From contig NZ_AP024895.1 of the NCBI RefSeq assembly GCF_024347055.1, positions 1,922,001 through 1,986,000 on the forward strand: a stretch of DNA of 64,000 bases, in the 5' to 3' direction. Source of the stretch: Vibrio porteresiae DSM 19223. GTDB taxonomy: Bacteria; Pseudomonadota; Gammaproteobacteria; Enterobacterales; Vibrionaceae. The notes under the pieces were generated by a model. That model was not told the origin of the DNA. It worked only from the letters and a program-made list of their open reading frames with translations, and made no database searches. Both the position numbers and the translations under genes were made by a program. Positions 25,919 to 34,729 of the stretch are shown here, one piece after another (the stretch's first letter is position 1; each line of letters starts with the position of its first letter).

Positions 25919-26827
25919 ATGCAAACCACAACGGCGTTAACTAGCTATCTTGAGCAATCCGACGAAGTGAAAGCGCGCTTTGCGGCGATCAAAGAGCGTC
26001 CAGTCATTCTGGAAGTGAACCATTTAGGCAAAACCTACCCCTCACACCAAGGCACCGTGGAAGCGCTACGCGATGTGAACTTTAAAATTCATCGCCGTGA
26101 ATTTGTCTGTGTGATTGGCCCTTCTGGCTGCGGTAAATCAAGTTTAATTCGTACCTTAGCAGGACTCGAAACCGTTACCTCCGGCGAGATTTTAATTGAT
26201 GGCAATCCCATCGATGGCCCAGGACAAGACCGCGGCATGGTGTTTCAAGGCTACACCTTATTTCCTTGGCTCACAGTGAAGAAGAACGTGATGTTCGGAC
26301 TCGAACGCGCTGGCAAAAGCCGCATTGAAGCAGAATCCGACGCCCTGATGTGGCTTGATTTGGTGGGGCTGGACAAATTTGCCGACGCCTATCCTCATCA
26401 ACTCTCTGGCGGGATGAAACAGCGTGTTGCTATTGCCCGCTCTCTTGCCACACAGCCGCGTATTCTGTTGATGGATGAACCGTTTGGCGCGCTTGATGCG
26501 CAAACGCGCACCAAGATGCAATCGCACTTGCTGGATATCTGGAAAAACATCGACATCACCGTGCTGTTTATTACTCACGATTTAGATGAAGCGGTGTTTC
26601 TCGCCGACCGAATTTTGGTGCTCAAAGCGCACCCCGGTGAAGTGCAAGAACTGATTGAAGTGCCCGTACCGCGCCCTCGCACGTTAGATCAGCTCAATTC
26701 ACCAGAATTTCTTGCCACCCGTGCGCGCGTCGATGAACTGATTCACCCGCCAGTTACCGAGGAAGAAGGCGAAGACATCAGCGCCCGCATTATTCGCCTC
26801 ACCAAAGTGACCGACAACGTCGAATAG
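25919..26827 (+). CDS. ABC transporter ATP-binding protein (NitT/TauT type)
   Basis: 302 aa from the ATG at 25919 behind AGGAACG; an ATG at 25898 overlapping the permease stop is the alternative. Walker A is GPSGCGKSS, Q-loop MVFQGYTLFPW, signature LSGGMKQRVAIARS, Walker B ILLMDEPFGALD and H-loop FITHDLDEA. It energises import with the preceding permease and binding protein. A C-terminal extension of about 40 residues (PPVTEEEGEDISARII) goes beyond the nucleotide-binding core. Confidence 0.94.
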   Translation: MQTTTALTSYLEQSDEVKARFAAIKERPVILEVNHLGKTYPSHQGTVEALRDVNFKIHRREFVCVIGPSGCGKSSLIRTLAGLETVTSGEILIDGNPIDGPGQDRGMVFQGYTLFPWLTVKKNVMFGLERAGKSRIEAESDALMWLDLVGLDKFADAYPHQLSGGMKQRVAIARSLATQPRILLMDEPFGALDAQTRTKMQSHLLDIWKNIDITVLFITHDLDEAVFLADRILVLKAHPGEVQELIEVPVPRPRTLDQLNSPEFLATRARVDELIHPPVTEEEGEDISARIIRLTKVTDNVE

Positions 26828-26836
26828 GATTAACCG

Positions 26837-27571
26837 ATGCAATGGAATGAACTGAGCTGGCAAGAGATACCTGCCGTGCTGCAAGCCGTGAATGGCGCAG
26901 CGATTTTACCCGTTGGCGCGACTGAGCAACACGGCCCACACCTTGGCTGCGGCGTGGATGCAGTGATCGCCAGCAAACTGTGCCAAGTGGTATCGCAGCA
27001 GACCCAAGTCCCGATGCTACCGACCCTGCCTTATGGCTGCTCGCTAGGCCACAGCGCCAAATGGCCGGGTACGATCTCGCTCCAGCCGATTACCTTGATT
27101 GAAACCGTCAAACAGATTGGCGATTGGGCCTATCGCAGCGGCGTGCGCAGGCTGTTTATTGTCAATGCGCATGTGACCAATGAAGCGCCGCTGCGCTGCG
27201 CGTTAGAAATGTTGCGCGCGGAGTATGACGACTTTTATGTCAACCTCACCTGCACCGGCAAGCTGACTCAGCGCGTGACGGATTTTCACTGCGCCGATGC
27301 CGACGATTGGCACGCTAATGACGCCGAAACCTCACTGATGCTGGCCATCGCTCGTGAGCAAATTCGCCAGCACGATTTTGCCGCCGCCGATGACCCCGAT
27401 CGCACCGAGCGTTTGGTGTTTGCGCATCCGGTCAATCACACCAGTTTAAACGGCGTTACTGGCACCCCCAGCGACGCCTCATTTGCCAAAGGCGAGCAAG
27501 GCTTTGCATGGATGGTCGATGATCTGTGCGAGCTGATTCGCCGTGGCATTGACGAACAAGCGCCACTTTAA
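26837..27571 (+). CDS. Creatininase-family amidohydrolase
   Basis: 244 aa, normal family length. It shows the metal-binding signature LPVGATEQHGPHLGCGVDA (Glu, His, Asp ligands), a FIVNAHVTNEA strand and the HANDAETSLMLA segment carrying the later Glu ligand. Members hydrolyse cyclic amides such as creatinine or act in cofactor biosynthesis. Here it is in a nitrogen-acquisition operon, 9 bp after the ATPase gene, so a guanidino- or amide-type compound is plausible. The GC content of the reading frame is higher than that of its neighbours. Confidence 0.88.
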   Translation: MQWNELSWQEIPAVLQAVNGAAILPVGATEQHGPHLGCGVDAVIASKLCQVVSQQTQVPMLPTLPYGCSLGHSAKWPGTISLQPITLIETVKQIGDWAYRSGVRRLFIVNAHVTNEAPLRCALEMLRAEYDDFYVNLTCTGKLTQRVTDFHCADADDWHANDAETSLMLAIAREQIRQHDFAAADDPDRTERLVFAHPVNHTSLNGVTGTPSDASFAKGEQGFAWMVDDLCELIRRGIDEQAPL

Positions 27572-27670
27572 TCACCACGACCCATGTCGTGATGGCATTG
27601 CTCTTTTAGTCCGTTGCGATATTTCGCGAACGCATTCACTATTTCCCCAACGGGTAAGGATACCAAGATA

Positions 27671-29044
27671 ATGTCACAGCAAGCCCTATCTGCAGAGCAG
27701 ATTGCCCAAGTTCAAAACGATCTCAAACAGAAAGGCGTTAAGTACTGCATTGGTGCTTACGTCGATATTCACGGCGTGCAAAAAGGCAAAGTGGTCCCTA
27801 TCGACCACCTACCACAGATGCTCAAAGGGTCAGAACGTTACACTGGCTATGCCCTTGATGGCCTTGGCCAAGCGCCCAATGATGAAGAGCTGGTTTCTGT
27901 GCCAGATTTAAGCAAAATCATCCAGTTACCTTGGGAGCCAAAACTCGCGTGGATGCCAGCCGACCTGCATTTTCAGGGCAAACCATACGAGCTGAGTACC
28001 CGCGTGGCATTGCAAAAGCAGATAGCAGAAGCCAACGCACTGGGCTTTGGTATGAACCTTGGCATTGAGTGTGAAATCTACCTGCTCAATCGCGATGAAT
28101 CGGGCAAAATTTCCGTTCCACACCCACGCGATAACCTGACTAAGCCTTGTTATGACATGCAAGGATTTATCGATAACTTCTCTTGGCTCGATAAAGTGGC
28201 GACCACCATTAACGAGCTTGGTTGGGATCTCTACTCTTTCGACCATGAAGATGCTAACGGTCAGTTTGAGTTCGATTTCAAATACGCCGACGCCCTTGAA
28301 ACCTGTGACCGCTTAACCTTCTTCCGCTTTATGGCGAAACACTTTGCCGACGAAGAGGGCTTGATCGCCACCATGATGCCGAAACCGTTCGCCAATAAAA
28401 CCGGTAACGGCGCGCACTTTAATATGTCGCTCTATGACATTGAAACTAAGGCCAATCTCTTTGAGTGCGACCCAAAAGAGGACCCACGCGGTTTAGGCTT
28501 AACTGAACTCGGTTACTACTTTATCGGCGGCATTTTAAAACATGGCCGCGCTCTGTGTGCCGCGTTCGCACCTACGGTCAACAGCTATAAACGCTTAGTG
28601 CGCCGCGGAGAAATGGCGACATTCTCATGGGCACCAGTGTTTAACTCTTACGGTTCTAATAACCGCACTAACTCAGTGCGCGTTCCTTTTAATGGCGGAC
28701 GCTGCGAATCGCGCAACGCCGATGGCGCAGTCAACCCCTACTTGGCGTGTACCCTTGCCTTAGCTGCTGGATTGGACGGCATTCGTAACAAAATCGACCC
28801 AGGTAAACCGAACGAAGATAACCTTTACGAAATCAATGATGCAGAACGAAGAGATAGAGGCATTGAATTTCTCCCGCATACGCTGCAAGATGCCATTAAT
28901 GCGTTTGCAGCGGATCCTCTCGTCGAACAGGCGCTAGGAACAGAACTAAAACAAGAGTTTATCCGCTACAAAACCATGGAGTGGGAAGCGTACCATTTGA
29001 CCATCAGTGAATGGGAACTCGAACGCTACATGGATATGTTTTAA
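27671..29044 (+). CDS. Type III glutamine synthetase-like / gamma-glutamylamide ligase
   Basis: 457 aa from the ATG at 27671; upstream in-frame TTG lacks a ribosome binding site. It has the beta-grasp opening (KYCIGAYVDIHGVQKGKVVP) and catalytic strands LGIECEIYLLN, QFEFDFKYADALETCDR and the GNGAHFNMSLYD loop. The NSYKRLVRRGEMATFSWAPV segment binds ATP and phosphate. The group contains GlnT and gamma-glutamylmethylamide synthetase. It could capture released ammonia or glutamylate an amine. The operon position 100 bp after the creatininase gene supports a nitrogen role; the substrate is undecided. Confidence 0.85.
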   Translation: MSQQALSAEQIAQVQNDLKQKGVKYCIGAYVDIHGVQKGKVVPIDHLPQMLKGSERYTGYALDGLGQAPNDEELVSVPDLSKIIQLPWEPKLAWMPADLHFQGKPYELSTRVALQKQIAEANALGFGMNLGIECEIYLLNRDESGKISVPHPRDNLTKPCYDMQGFIDNFSWLDKVATTINELGWDLYSFDHEDANGQFEFDFKYADALETCDRLTFFRFMAKHFADEEGLIATMMPKPFANKTGNGAHFNMSLYDIETKANLFECDPKEDPRGLGLTELGYYFIGGILKHGRALCAAFAPTVNSYKRLVRRGEMATFSWAPVFNSYGSNNRTNSVRVPFNGGRCESRNADGAVNPYLACTLALAAGLDGIRNKIDPGKPNEDNLYEINDAERRDRGIEFLPHTLQDAINAFAADPLVEQALGTELKQEFIRYKTMEWEAYHLTISEWELERYMDMF

Positions 29045-29062
29045 AGATAAGAAGGGACTTGC

Positions 29063-29524
29063 ATGGCACAAAACGTCGATAAATCTTCTAATTCGGTTAG
29101 CCGCATCAGTGTCTCGATGGACCCTGATGTGCTCACTGAGTTAGATGATATGGTAGAACTTCGCGGCTACAGCAGCCGCTCTCAGGCGATCAGTGACATG
29201 GTGAACCAACAGTTGATTGAGCAAAAAGCGCAACTGGGCAGCAATGTCATGGTTGGCACCATTACGCTCTTTTATGACCGCAATACCCGCGGCCTACAAA
29301 AGCGTTTGAGCGACTTACAGTTTGAGCACATTGACGAAGTGATCAGCTCGCTGCACGTACACCTGACCGAAGACAAAATCATGGAAGTGATTCTAGTCCA
29401 AGGCCCAGCGATTACGCTGCAAGAGATCTTAGACAAATTCGCCATTCTCAAAGGGGTGATTTCAGCCAAACTGCAATTAATGGCCGAAGCCAGCGCCATT
29501 TTGCCGCCATTGCATGGGAAGTAA
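29063..29524 (+). CDS. NikR-like ribbon-helix-helix regulator with altered nickel site
   Basis: 153 aa. The N-terminal ribbon-helix-helix (RISVSMDPDVLTELDDM, then RGYSSRSQAISDMV) is followed by an ACT-like metal-binding domain. Compared from memory with E. coli NikR (His76, His87, His89, Cys95), it keeps the LHVH pair (His98, His100), but the positions equivalent to His76 and Cys95 are Phe87 and Ile106. The high-affinity nickel site is therefore probably changed or lost. It is the last gene of the operon whose promoter carries a NikR-type repeat, so autoregulation is likely. Confidence 0.88.
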   Translation: MAQNVDKSSNSVSRISVSMDPDVLTELDDMVELRGYSSRSQAISDMVNQQLIEQKAQLGSNVMVGTITLFYDRNTRGLQKRLSDLQFEHIDEVISSLHVHLTEDKIMEVILVQGPAITLQEILDKFAILKGVISAKLQLMAEASAILPPLHGK

Positions 29525-29562
29525 GCACTCAACACGTATTTCTCTATAGGTAGTGCTCAATA

Positions 29563-29774
29563 AATTCACCACATTCTCAATCCAGTTCTCCCCCTAGCTT
29601 TTTCAGGGGGAGTTAAAAAAATCGTGCACCAAAGACAGCAATACCCGCGAAACCCCCTGAACAAATAAACCCCAAAATATCTCGAATGCCGTAATCTGAG
29701 TACCCGAGATAGTCGCCAAACTCCCCACATTCTCGATCCGGTTCTCCCCCTTGGGTTTTAAGGGGGAGTTAGAG
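29563..29774. repeat. Tandem hairpin repeats, locus 2, left part
   Basis: One degenerate unit (core hairpin about 29588) and one well-conserved unit (core about 29743), about 155 bp apart. The second is cut after GAGTTAGAG by the insertion sequence. Removing the element and one target copy restores the sequence seen at 16124-16170. The remainder of 29525-29774 holds no gene. Confidence 0.85.
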
Positions 29775-31273
29775 CTGTCTCTTGATCACATCTCAAAGAT
29801 CTAGAGACTTGGCAAGCAAGTAACCTTCAAGGATGGTTTGCAAAATAAACCATCCTTCCCAAAGCCGTTCCCAGCCAACTCGCCCGTTGCGTTTAGAATC
29901 ATACCAACCGGCTAATTTCCCAAGATTAATGTATGCCCAATAGAGACTCGGTGCTTTCTTTGGCGGCTTTCTCTTTTCCTGTTTTGACCACAGGATCTTC
30001 CAGCTTTGAGGACTCAATATCATTTCACAACTCTGTTTCTCGGCTTCTTCTTTGTTCAGCCCAAGATAACGAAGTTGGTGCAACCGAACGGCAATGAAAG
30101 CCAGTATGACAACCATTCGCTCCAAGTTTTCTTTGCTTTGCATTCGTAAGTTTTCAACCTGAGTTCCACCACTCTTCCACGCTTTGTGGAACTCCTCAAT
30201 TAGCCACCGCTTTTCGTAATAATCTAATATTCGTTCGGCCTCTTCTTTTGAGCGGACTGGCTCTGATGTGAGAATATGCCAGTTGAGACCTTTTTCCTGT
30301 TCACGCTCCTGACAGCCTACATAATAAAGCTCTACAGGTTCTCCCTTTTTGTTGGATGGAACCTTCACTGTAATGGGGGCGTAGCGAACTTCACACACAG
30401 CTCGTCGTGCCTTACGGCCGCCTTTTTGTCTGACCTGAACTGTTCTCATACCTGCATCAGTTAAGGACGCGCTGTACTGATAAAGTTTATCTTCACTCTC
30501 CAATATGCAGCGACTTTGCATCGAACGAACGACAAAACGTTGTTGATTAGATGTTTTGTAAGCCAAATATTCAATAAGGTCGGCTTCTCGGTCACACACG
30601 GAGATAATCTTGCTCATCCCTTCGCCAAGGCGAGTTTCCATAGCTCGAGATGCGCGTTCCCATTTGTAGCTCTCTTTTTCAAGATACGGTCTTTTCGCAT
30701 GATTCTGACTCTTGCCGTAATCTTTGATATTTCGAGTCCAGCGCTCTTGTTCAATAAGACCAACGACATGCTGCTCGTGTGGTGCAAAAAGAAGGACGGA
30801 GTGGGCGAACATCCCTCGGGAGTAATTATTCGAGGTCGTATGCCCCATGTCTCCCCGGACAGTTGAATGGGAAAATTCAAGTGAAGTGGTATCTTCCAAC
30901 GCCAGTAAGCACTCATAGTGCTTCGTATTTTCGACCGTTGCGGCAAAACCAGCCTCGGCAATGGCTTGAGGGTCAATGGCTTGATTGCGAGTAAAGCGAT
31001 AAGCAGCTTCAATATCAGCGGGAGATTTCAAAGATTGCACAAGTGATTGTCCTAAATGATTAGCCAAAGAAGAGGCAAGTTGTACTAGGCGCTTGGAGCG
31101 ACGGCGATCGCCTAACTCGGAGTGGTGAAAGGTATCTCTGGCCCATTGCTCTGTATCTGCTGAAAACATAGTAACCTACCTCAACTTGTCAGTTTTTGTT
31201 GAGATCAATCAGTGAGATAAAAGTTCAAAAAAATCCCTCAATTTTTATCGAGGGATTTGTGTAGGAAAGTCAG
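29775..31273 (-). mobile_element. Intact IS4-family, IS50 (Tn5)-like insertion sequence, 1499 bp
   Basis: The left end reads CTGTCTCTTGATCACATCT, one base from the Tn5/IS50 inside end. The right end, read inward, is CTGACTTTCCTACACAAAT, close to the outside end. A perfect 9-bp target duplication (GAGTTAGAG) flanks it at 29766-29774 and 31274-31282, the size made by IS50. The single transposase frame is intact, starting near the outside-type end and finishing next to the inside-type end as in IS50. It interrupts a tandem hairpin repeat, which gives a clear before/after picture. Confidence 0.95.
29793..31169 (-). CDS. tnp: IS4-family Tn5-like transposase
   Basis: 458 aa, slightly shorter than the 476-aa Tn5 enzyme and collinear with it. 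The DDE residues are in LALEDTTSLEF, ISVCDREADLIEYL and the YREK-like region WLIEEFHKAWKSGG. The N-terminal DNA-binding segment has LGDRRRSKRLVQLA. The C-terminus ends near the GATC-containing inside end. The start is preceded by GAGGTAGG. The frame is uninterrupted, so the element is probably active. An internal start like that of the Tn5 inhibitor protein is possible but not identified. Confidence 0.95.
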   Translation of the reverse strand: MFSADTEQWARDTFHHSELGDRRRSKRLVQLASSLANHLGQSLVQSLKSPADIEAAYRFTRNQAIDPQAIAEAGFAATVENTKHYECLLALEDTTSLEFSHSTVRGDMGHTTSNNYSRGMFAHSVLLFAPHEQHVVGLIEQERWTRNIKDYGKSQNHAKRPYLEKESYKWERASRAMETRLGEGMSKIISVCDREADLIEYLAYKTSNQQRFVVRSMQSRCILESEDKLYQYSASLTDAGMRTVQVRQKGGRKARRAVCEVRYAPITVKVPSNKKGEPVELYYVGCQEREQEKGLNWHILTSEPVRSKEEAERILDYYEKRWLIEEFHKAWKSGGTQVENLRMQSKENLERMVVILAFIAVRLHQLRYLGLNKEEAEKQSCEMILSPQSWKILWSKQEKRKPPKKAPSLYWAYINLGKLAGWYDSKRNGRVGWERLWEGWFILQTILEGYLLAKSLDL

Positions 31274-31470
31274 GAGTTAGAGGGGGATCCTGCGCAAGAG
31301 CCAGCAATATCCTCGAAAATCGCCATACCAATAAATGCCAAAAATATCTCGAATACCGTAAGCTCAGTGCCCGAGATAGTCGCCAAACTCTCCACATTCT
31401 CGATCCGGTTCTCCCCCTTGGGTTTTAAGGGGGAGTTAGAGGGGGATCCTGCGCAAGAGCCAAAAAATCC
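31274..31470. repeat. Tandem hairpin repeats, locus 2, right part
   Basis: This begins with the second target-site copy GAGTTAGAG and the rest of the interrupted unit (GGGGGATCCTGCGCAAGAGCC), then another full unit with core hairpin about 31411. Unit period is again about 160 bp. 31471-31705 has no gene and presumably holds the nickel-permease promoter; AGAGG-TGCG inverted sequences at about 31621-31643 may fold, but I cannot assign a known riboswitch. Confidence 0.82.
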
Positions 31471-31705
31471 ATCAGAATCATTACCTAAGCCTAAACTGAT
31501 TTACATCATACTTTTTAGGGAAAACTGCATACCGGGCTAGCGATCGACTAGAGCCAAGCGTATATTGCCCTAAACCATATAAAACAAGTGGTTATTAGGA
31601 GACAGTCTTCTCTACTCTCGCAGAGGATGCCAACGCACCTCTACCCTAGTACTTATCACGCTTTTACTGCCCTCTAATAGCTCAGTTACAACGACTTAGA
31701 GGGGA

Positions 31706-32734
31706 ATGCTAGTGTCTCACTGCTACTCAACGCGAACCCGCGCCCGTTTACTACTGATTAGCCTTGCGCTGCTCAATGCTGCGATTTGGATTTGGGCATT
31801 TTCTGTCTTTGGCGCTCATCCCGCCTTGATTGGCACTGCGGTGCTCGCATGGACCTACGGCCTACGCCACGCGGTCGATGCCGACCATATTGCCGCGATT
31901 GATAACGTAACCCGCAAAATGATGCAACAAGGCAAAGAGCCAGTTGCGGTGGGAGCGTATTTCTCACTCGGACACTCATCGATTGTTATATTGGCATCAT
32001 TAGCTGTTGGTCTTGCTACCGCCCAATTTCGTCACGAACTCAGTTGGTTTCAAGATGTCGGCGGCACAATTGGCACCTCCGTTTCGGCGCTGTTTCTATT
32101 GATTTTGGCGTTGATCAACTTTCTGATCTTTAAAGATATCTGGAAAAAATATCAGCAAGTCAAACAAGGCAACACCAACGTACTGAGCCATGAGTTAGAA
32201 GAGCCATTAGGCGGTGGAATGATGACATGGATTTATCGCCGCCTGTTTCGCTTTATCAACCACAGCTGGCAAATGTACTTAGTCGGCTTTCTGTTTGGGT
32301 TGGGCTTTGATACCGCGACCGAAGTGGGACTGCTGGCGATCTCCGCCACCAGCTCATCCAACGGTTTACCCCTAAGCACGATTATGGTCTTCCCTGCTCT
32401 GTTCGCTGCGGGCATGGCGTTTGTCGACTCCGTCGATAACGTCATTATGGTAAAAGCCTACAGCTGGGCATTCGAACAACCGTTTCGTAAGCTCTATTAC
32501 AATCTCACTATTACCGCTTCCTCATTGATTGTCGCCTTGGTGATCGGCGGCTTTGAAGCGCTAGGTTTACTTGTCGAAAAAGGCCACTGGCACTCCACTT
32601 TCAGCGATTGGGTAATGAGCGCCAACGACCAACTCGGCGATATCGGCTTCTGGATTGTCGGCATTATGATCGCCTGTTGGGTTGTGTCGCTGCTGAACTA
32701 CCGCTTGCGCGGGTATCATAGGTTGGTTGGGTGA
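31706..32734 (+). CDS. NiCoT-family nickel/cobalt permease (HoxN/NixA-like)
   Basis: 342 aa, about eight membrane helices. The diagnostic helix-II motif GLRHAVDADHIAAIDNVTR coordinates the metal. Further NiCoT signatures are FFSLGHS-like YFSLGHSSIV, LGFDTATEVGLL and GMAFVDSVDN. It imports Ni2+ or Co2+. A GTG at 31712 is better spaced from GAGGGG than the ATG at 31706. It lies downstream of the NikR-like gene, separated by repeats and the insertion sequence, so it may once have been nearer to it. A 65-bp piece of this gene is repeated at about 40.85 kb. Confidence 0.94.
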   Translation: MLVSHCYSTRTRARLLLISLALLNAAIWIWAFSVFGAHPALIGTAVLAWTYGLRHAVDADHIAAIDNVTRKMMQQGKEPVAVGAYFSLGHSSIVILASLAVGLATAQFRHELSWFQDVGGTIGTSVSALFLLILALINFLIFKDIWKKYQQVKQGNTNVLSHELEEPLGGGMMTWIYRRLFRFINHSWQMYLVGFLFGLGFDTATEVGLLAISATSSSNGLPLSTIMVFPALFAAGMAFVDSVDNVIMVKAYSWAFEQPFRKLYYNLTITASSLIVALVIGGFEALGLLVEKGHWHSTFSDWVMSANDQLGDIGFWIVGIMIACWVVSLLNYRLRGYHRLVG

Positions 32735-32762
32735 GGTTTTGGTTGTGGGGGTTGTGGGGAAA

Positions 32763-32795
32763 GGTGAAGCTGGGGCTTCACCGGGAATAGTTTTT
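32763..32795 (+). terminator. Hairpin after the nickel permease
   Basis: GGTGAAGC-TGGG-GCTTCACC, a perfect 8-bp stem, followed after 8 bases by TTTTT. Located 28 bp after the stop codon. Confidence 0.75.
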
Positions 32796-32923
32796 CGGCA
32801 GAATCGACTTAGAGTGTTAACCCCAAGCCATTCTCTTTGGATAACCTTTGTTTGGGCAAAGCGAAGTAGACTATATTTTCGTACTACGATGATAACTTTA
32901 ACGACTCTGGGCAAAAAACTGAG

Positions 32924-34729
32924 CTATACCTCTTTTTTATCAACAAGTCCCCAGAGTTCAGCAAGATCAACATCATCACTAGCAGGACGGCTTTCCTTGC
33001 TCTCGATGTAATCTACCTGCATTACAATCGGCAAATCAAAAGCAGTGCCAGTTACAACACATGCTCCTTTAGATAGGTTCGGTATCAAACTTTTAGACAT
33101 TCGGTCTAGCGTGCTAATCGTATTGTCTATAAGGAACAAATCCTTATCATTGACAAGCCTATGTATAAAGAAGTTGTGAAGTTGAGACATTATCGTTGGC
33201 GAGATGTCCGCAGGTCTCTGACTTGATAGTGTCAGATACATCCCAAACTTACGCCCCTCTTTGATGATTTCTTCGAACATCTCGAGTCTGTAATCTTTCC
33301 AGATCTCGTGCTCTCTATTTGACTGTTGCGACAAAATGTTATGTGCTTCATCAATAATGAAGTGCAACGTATTTTTAGGGGGCGTATCGACATTATCTCT
33401 GTGTTCTTGATAAAACATTTTCGCCAACAGCAAAGGCACAATCTTCTTAGTTGCTTGATTGCATCCTCTCAATGAAACAACATTCAATAGCTTGAACTCA
33501 TCATTTACATTTTCTTTGACGATAAAGATTTTTCTTAGGTCATTCACTGCACTTTCAACTCTCTTCAAAAGAGGTTGTATATGCTCAAATTGAATGTACC
33601 CGTAAGATAAATCTCTAAGCAATTGAACATTAATCCTCACAATTAGTTCATCTAGTGCGTCAATTTTCGATATATCTAAACCATTTAATATTGGTCTTAG
33701 ATTACGATTAAACTCGCCATCAGTACCAAAATTATCCCACAAAGTTTTTCCATCAACTTTGCAAGCGAATTTTTCCCCTTTGTCATACCAAAATATGTCA
33801 TTAAGCTTTTTTTCAAGAGGTTTGCAGGAAAGGTGAACTGCAATAATCTTAAGATGAGCCAAAGTCTCTTTGTTTTGTGCTGTATTAACAAAACACAAGT
33901 AAAACGTACCTATGATGTAGTCCTTTAAGTCTTCACCATTTTTATGATCTTTCATTCTCCGTTCAATAACACGATTGATGAATGGAGTTTGAGTATTGGA
34001 CGTTGCTTGAAACAACAAAGCCAATATTTCTGTGTTCCACAATTGATCACTTGCTAATGGTAACTTTTCACCTATTTTTTTACCCGTACTTAGGTTGAAT
34101 GATTTTTTGTTATCAGGGTTCTTGATAAGCTGGCTACCAGTGTATTCACCGTTAAAATCAATTAAGAGAAACTGACTTTTGTCTTTTAGTTTTTCTTCAA
34201 AATTGGAAAATAGCTCCGCATACAACCTAGTGAGCGTGTTGGATTTTCCACTACCCGTGTTGCCGAAAATACCAACGTGGCTATTAAAAATCTTGTTCCA
34301 AGGAAGTGACACAGGTAACTCCTCTTTCAAGGTTTTTCCTATTTTGAATGTACCATCGGTTCCCTGACTGAAAACACTGATCACTTGGCTCTCGTTAAGC
34401 AGATAAGCTTTGTCTTTGATCATCGGCATTAATTTGATGCCGTCTTTAAACTTACTCTGCTCAAAGTACCCTATGGGCTTGGCTTCTACTTTACGGATAT
34501 ATTGAATTTTTTTGTCTTCTAGTTCAAATCGGTTTTCATCCAGATATTCACCTTCAACAATACACACAATGAGACAAAATCCGCGCTTAATGCCAATGTA
34601 TTCACGTATAGAAATTCCCTTATACTTCTTTCCATCGTGAAACATAGTTTCTAAGCTTGATTCATCAAAAATGCGAAGAGTGATTTGAGTACCACGAACC
34701 GCAATGACTTCACCAACGTTAATGCCCAT
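32924..34729 (-). CDS. herA: HerA-family ATPase of a SIR2-HerA (Nezha-type) defence system
   Basis: 601 aa. An N-terminal beta-barrel (HAS) domain precedes a RecA-like motor: Walker A GIFGNTGSGKSNT near residue 150, the FLLIDFNGEYTG strand, Walker B HFIIDEAHNIL near residue 455 and a sensor SSQRPADIS. HerA motors form hexamers. In SIR2-HerA systems the hexamer assembles with SIR2 into a phage-triggered complex that degrades NAD. The start codon abuts the sir2 stop codon with no gap. Low GC and position at the start of an accessory island suggest transfer. Confidence 0.92.
   Translation of the reverse strand: MGINVGEVIAVRGTQITLRIFDESSLETMFHDGKKYKGISIREYIGIKRGFCLIVCIVEGEYLDENRFELEDKKIQYIRKVEAKPIGYFEQSKFKDGIKLMPMIKDKAYLLNESQVISVFSQGTDGTFKIGKTLKEELPVSLPWNKIFNSHVGIFGNTGSGKSNTLTRLYAELFSNFEEKLKDKSQFLLIDFNGEYTGSQLIKNPDNKKSFNLSTGKKIGEKLPLASDQLWNTEILALLFQATSNTQTPFINRVIERRMKDHKNGEDLKDYIIGTFYLCFVNTAQNKETLAHLKIIAVHLSCKPLEKKLNDIFWYDKGEKFACKVDGKTLWDNFGTDGEFNRNLRPILNGLDISKIDALDELIVRINVQLLRDLSYGYIQFEHIQPLLKRVESAVNDLRKIFIVKENVNDEFKLLNVVSLRGCNQATKKIVPLLLAKMFYQEHRDNVDTPPKNTLHFIIDEAHNILSQQSNREHEIWKDYRLEMFEEIIKEGRKFGMYLTLSSQRPADISPTIMSQLHNFFIHRLVNDKDLFLIDNTISTLDRMSKSLIPNLSKGACVVTGTAFDLPIVMQVDYIESKESRPASDDVDLAELWGLVDKKEV

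Noticed and set aside
29563..31470. CRISPR array
   Set aside because: The repeat units are about 160 bp, contain hairpin arms and similar spacers, and only a few copies are present; no cas genes nearby.
31471..31705. NiCo or cobalamin riboswitch before the nickel permease
   Set aside because: No recognisable conserved core; only a weak AGAGG-type inverted repeat is visible.
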